Shown in pieces: positions 63,228 to 64,000 of a stretch of DNA of 64,000 nt. Both the position numbers and the translations under genes were made by a program. Below the pieces are notes generated by a model that made no database searches, was not told the DNA's origin, and worked only from the letters and a program-made list of their open reading frames with translations. Positions within the stretch are counted from its first letter, which is position 1, and every line of letters begins with the position of its first letter. Source of the DNA: Niallia circulans. GTDB taxonomy: Bacteria; Bacillota; Bacilli; Bacillales; Cytobacillaceae. Location: contig NZ_RIBP01000004.1 of the NCBI RefSeq assembly GCF_007273535.1, positions 784,501 through 848,500 on the forward strand, read 5' to 3'.

Positions 63228-64000
63228 CTATTTATCCTGCTCTTCATGAAACGGATATTTCTTATTCAATGCTTGAATGAATGTTTTTACATTTTGCTTT
63301 TCCTTCATAATTGGCGAGTACACATAGGAGAGTGTCCTTTTGAATACTTCCTTCTCAAGAGTGATTGCAGAAAGATTTCCTGCCTGAATATCCCTTTCGA
63401 TCACACATTTCGATAAAAGCGTTAAACCCATACCATTAATGACCGTTTCTTTAATCGCCTGGTTGCTGCTTATAGAAAGAAGTGCCCCTACCTTCAATGC
63501 GTTGGAACGAATCACATGGTCCAAATATTCCCTTGTGCCTGAACCTATCTCACGAGTTATCCATGCTTGGTTTTGCAGATCCTTCATAGGTACCTTTTCC
63601 TTATTAGCAAGGGGATGCTTAGCAGAAGAAACAACAAACAGCTCGTCCTCCATAAAGGGATGGACAGAAATTTCCTTGTCATTTGTTTGACCCTCAATCA
63701 AACCAATATCAACCTGGTAGCGTCTCACCGATTCTACTACCTCTTCTGTGTTACCAATTGTTACTTGCAAGGCCAAATCTGGATGAGTTGTTTGAAGCTC
63801 AAGCAAAAGTGGCGGTAATATATACTCACCAATCGTAAAGCTCGCACCTATCTTTAAATCTCCTTTAATGGCATGATGGTGCTCTAATATATGCTGCCTT
63901 GTTTGTTCATATAAAGTGATCATCTGAACTGCACAGTCATAAAGAATTTCTCCAGTAGGAGTCACCTTTAAATATTTTGGCGACCTTTCAAATAATTTTG
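63228..64000 (-). CDS. cysL: LysR-family regulator, CysL-like (5' end cut by window)
   Basis: About 257 codons; the N-terminal HTH continues past base 64000. KLFERSPKYLKVTPTGE is the end of the HTH, and GDLKIGASFTIGEYILPP starts the effector domain. GNTEEVVESVRRYQVDIGLIEG, WITREIGSGTREYLDH and KETVINGMGLTLLS closely resemble B. subtilis CysL (YwfK), the activator of the sulfite reductase genes cysJI. The nearby sulfate operon supports a sulfur role. An internal GTG at 63965 is not the true start. Confidence 0.8.
   Translation of the reverse strand, partial: KLFERSPKYLKVTPTGEILYDCAVQMITLYEQTRQHILEHHHAIKGDLKIGASFTIGEYILPPLLLELQTTHPDLALQVTIGNTEEVVESVRRYQVDIGLIEGQTNDKEISVHPFMEDELFVVSSAKHPLANKEKVPMKDLQNQAWITREIGSGTREYLDHVIRSNALKVGALLSISSNQAIKETVINGMGLTLLSKCVIERDIQAGNLSAITLEKEVFKRTLSYVYSPIMKEKQNVKTFIQALNKKYPFHEEQDK

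Overview
The window looks like a chromosomal segment of a low-GC, endospore-forming Bacillaceae (Bacillus sensu lato). The evidence is AT-rich sequence, strong AGGAGG ribosome sites, frequent TTG/GTG starts, an S-box and a T-box, and B. subtilis-type gene sets: khtTU, a tua-like cell-wall polysaccharide cluster, the cysH sulfate operon, a SigO/RsoA-like sigma cassette, a sporulene-type cyclase and a DUF3231 gene. The species cannot be named from sequence alone. No rRNA, tRNA, CRISPR array, intact insertion sequence or prophage was seen.

Layout. 1-2.1 kb: start of a class A penicillin-binding protein, a 39-aa small protein and a family 8 glycosyltransferase. 2.1-7.6 kb: complete mannitol operon mtlA-mtlR-mtlF-mtlD (minus strand), with a hairpin after mtlA and matching putative MtlR operators before mtlA and mtlR. 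7.7-9.1 kb: CNNM/CorC transporter behind a long leader. 9.1-9.6 kb: gene-free. 9.7-13.1 kb: a tyrosine-recombinase-like protein lacking the first catalytic Arg, the K+/H+ antiporter khtTU and an AI-2E-type permease. 13.2-22.9 kb: ilvD, an aldo/keto reductase, a VanZ-like protein, murB, an orphan siderophore ABC ATPase, a 7TM-PAS-GGDEF protein, a TspO-related protein and hemY. 23.1-30.4 kb: a tua-like polysaccharide operon (tuaA, C, E, F, G, H relatives) with a sugar epimerase where B. subtilis has tuaD, no tuaB flippase, and an eroded gap between tuaA and tuaC. 30.6-38 kb: lmrAB-like drug-efflux pair, padR-HAAS-DUF4097 operon, sigO-yvrJ-rsoA-like cassette, a DHDPS-family aldolase and a UPF0173 hydrolase. 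38-48.9 kb: trhO, an EamA exporter with a divergent Lrp regulator, a PTS IIB/IIC with a divergent RpiR regulator, DUF3231, GrpB with a catalytically dead serine-recombinase relative, SulP and SMP-30. 49-55.7 kb: sqhC, T-box-controlled type 2 ileS, nrnB. 55.7-64 kb: S-box-controlled assimilatory sulfate operon yezD-cysH-cysP-sat-cysC-sumT-sirB-sirC, an ECF S component and a CysL-like LysR regulator cut by the window end.

The sulfate genes form one pathway: CysP imports sulfate, Sat and CysC activate it, CysH reduces it, and SumT, SirC and SirB make siroheme for a sulfite reductase that is not in this window. The mtl genes import and oxidise mannitol. The tua-like genes would build, polymerise and length-control an anionic or neutral wall polysaccharide on undecaprenyl phosphate. 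The least ordinary parts are the reworked tua cluster, the two recombinase-family proteins that have each lost catalytic residues, and the SigO/YvrJ/RsoA cassette with no recognisable target gene beside it.
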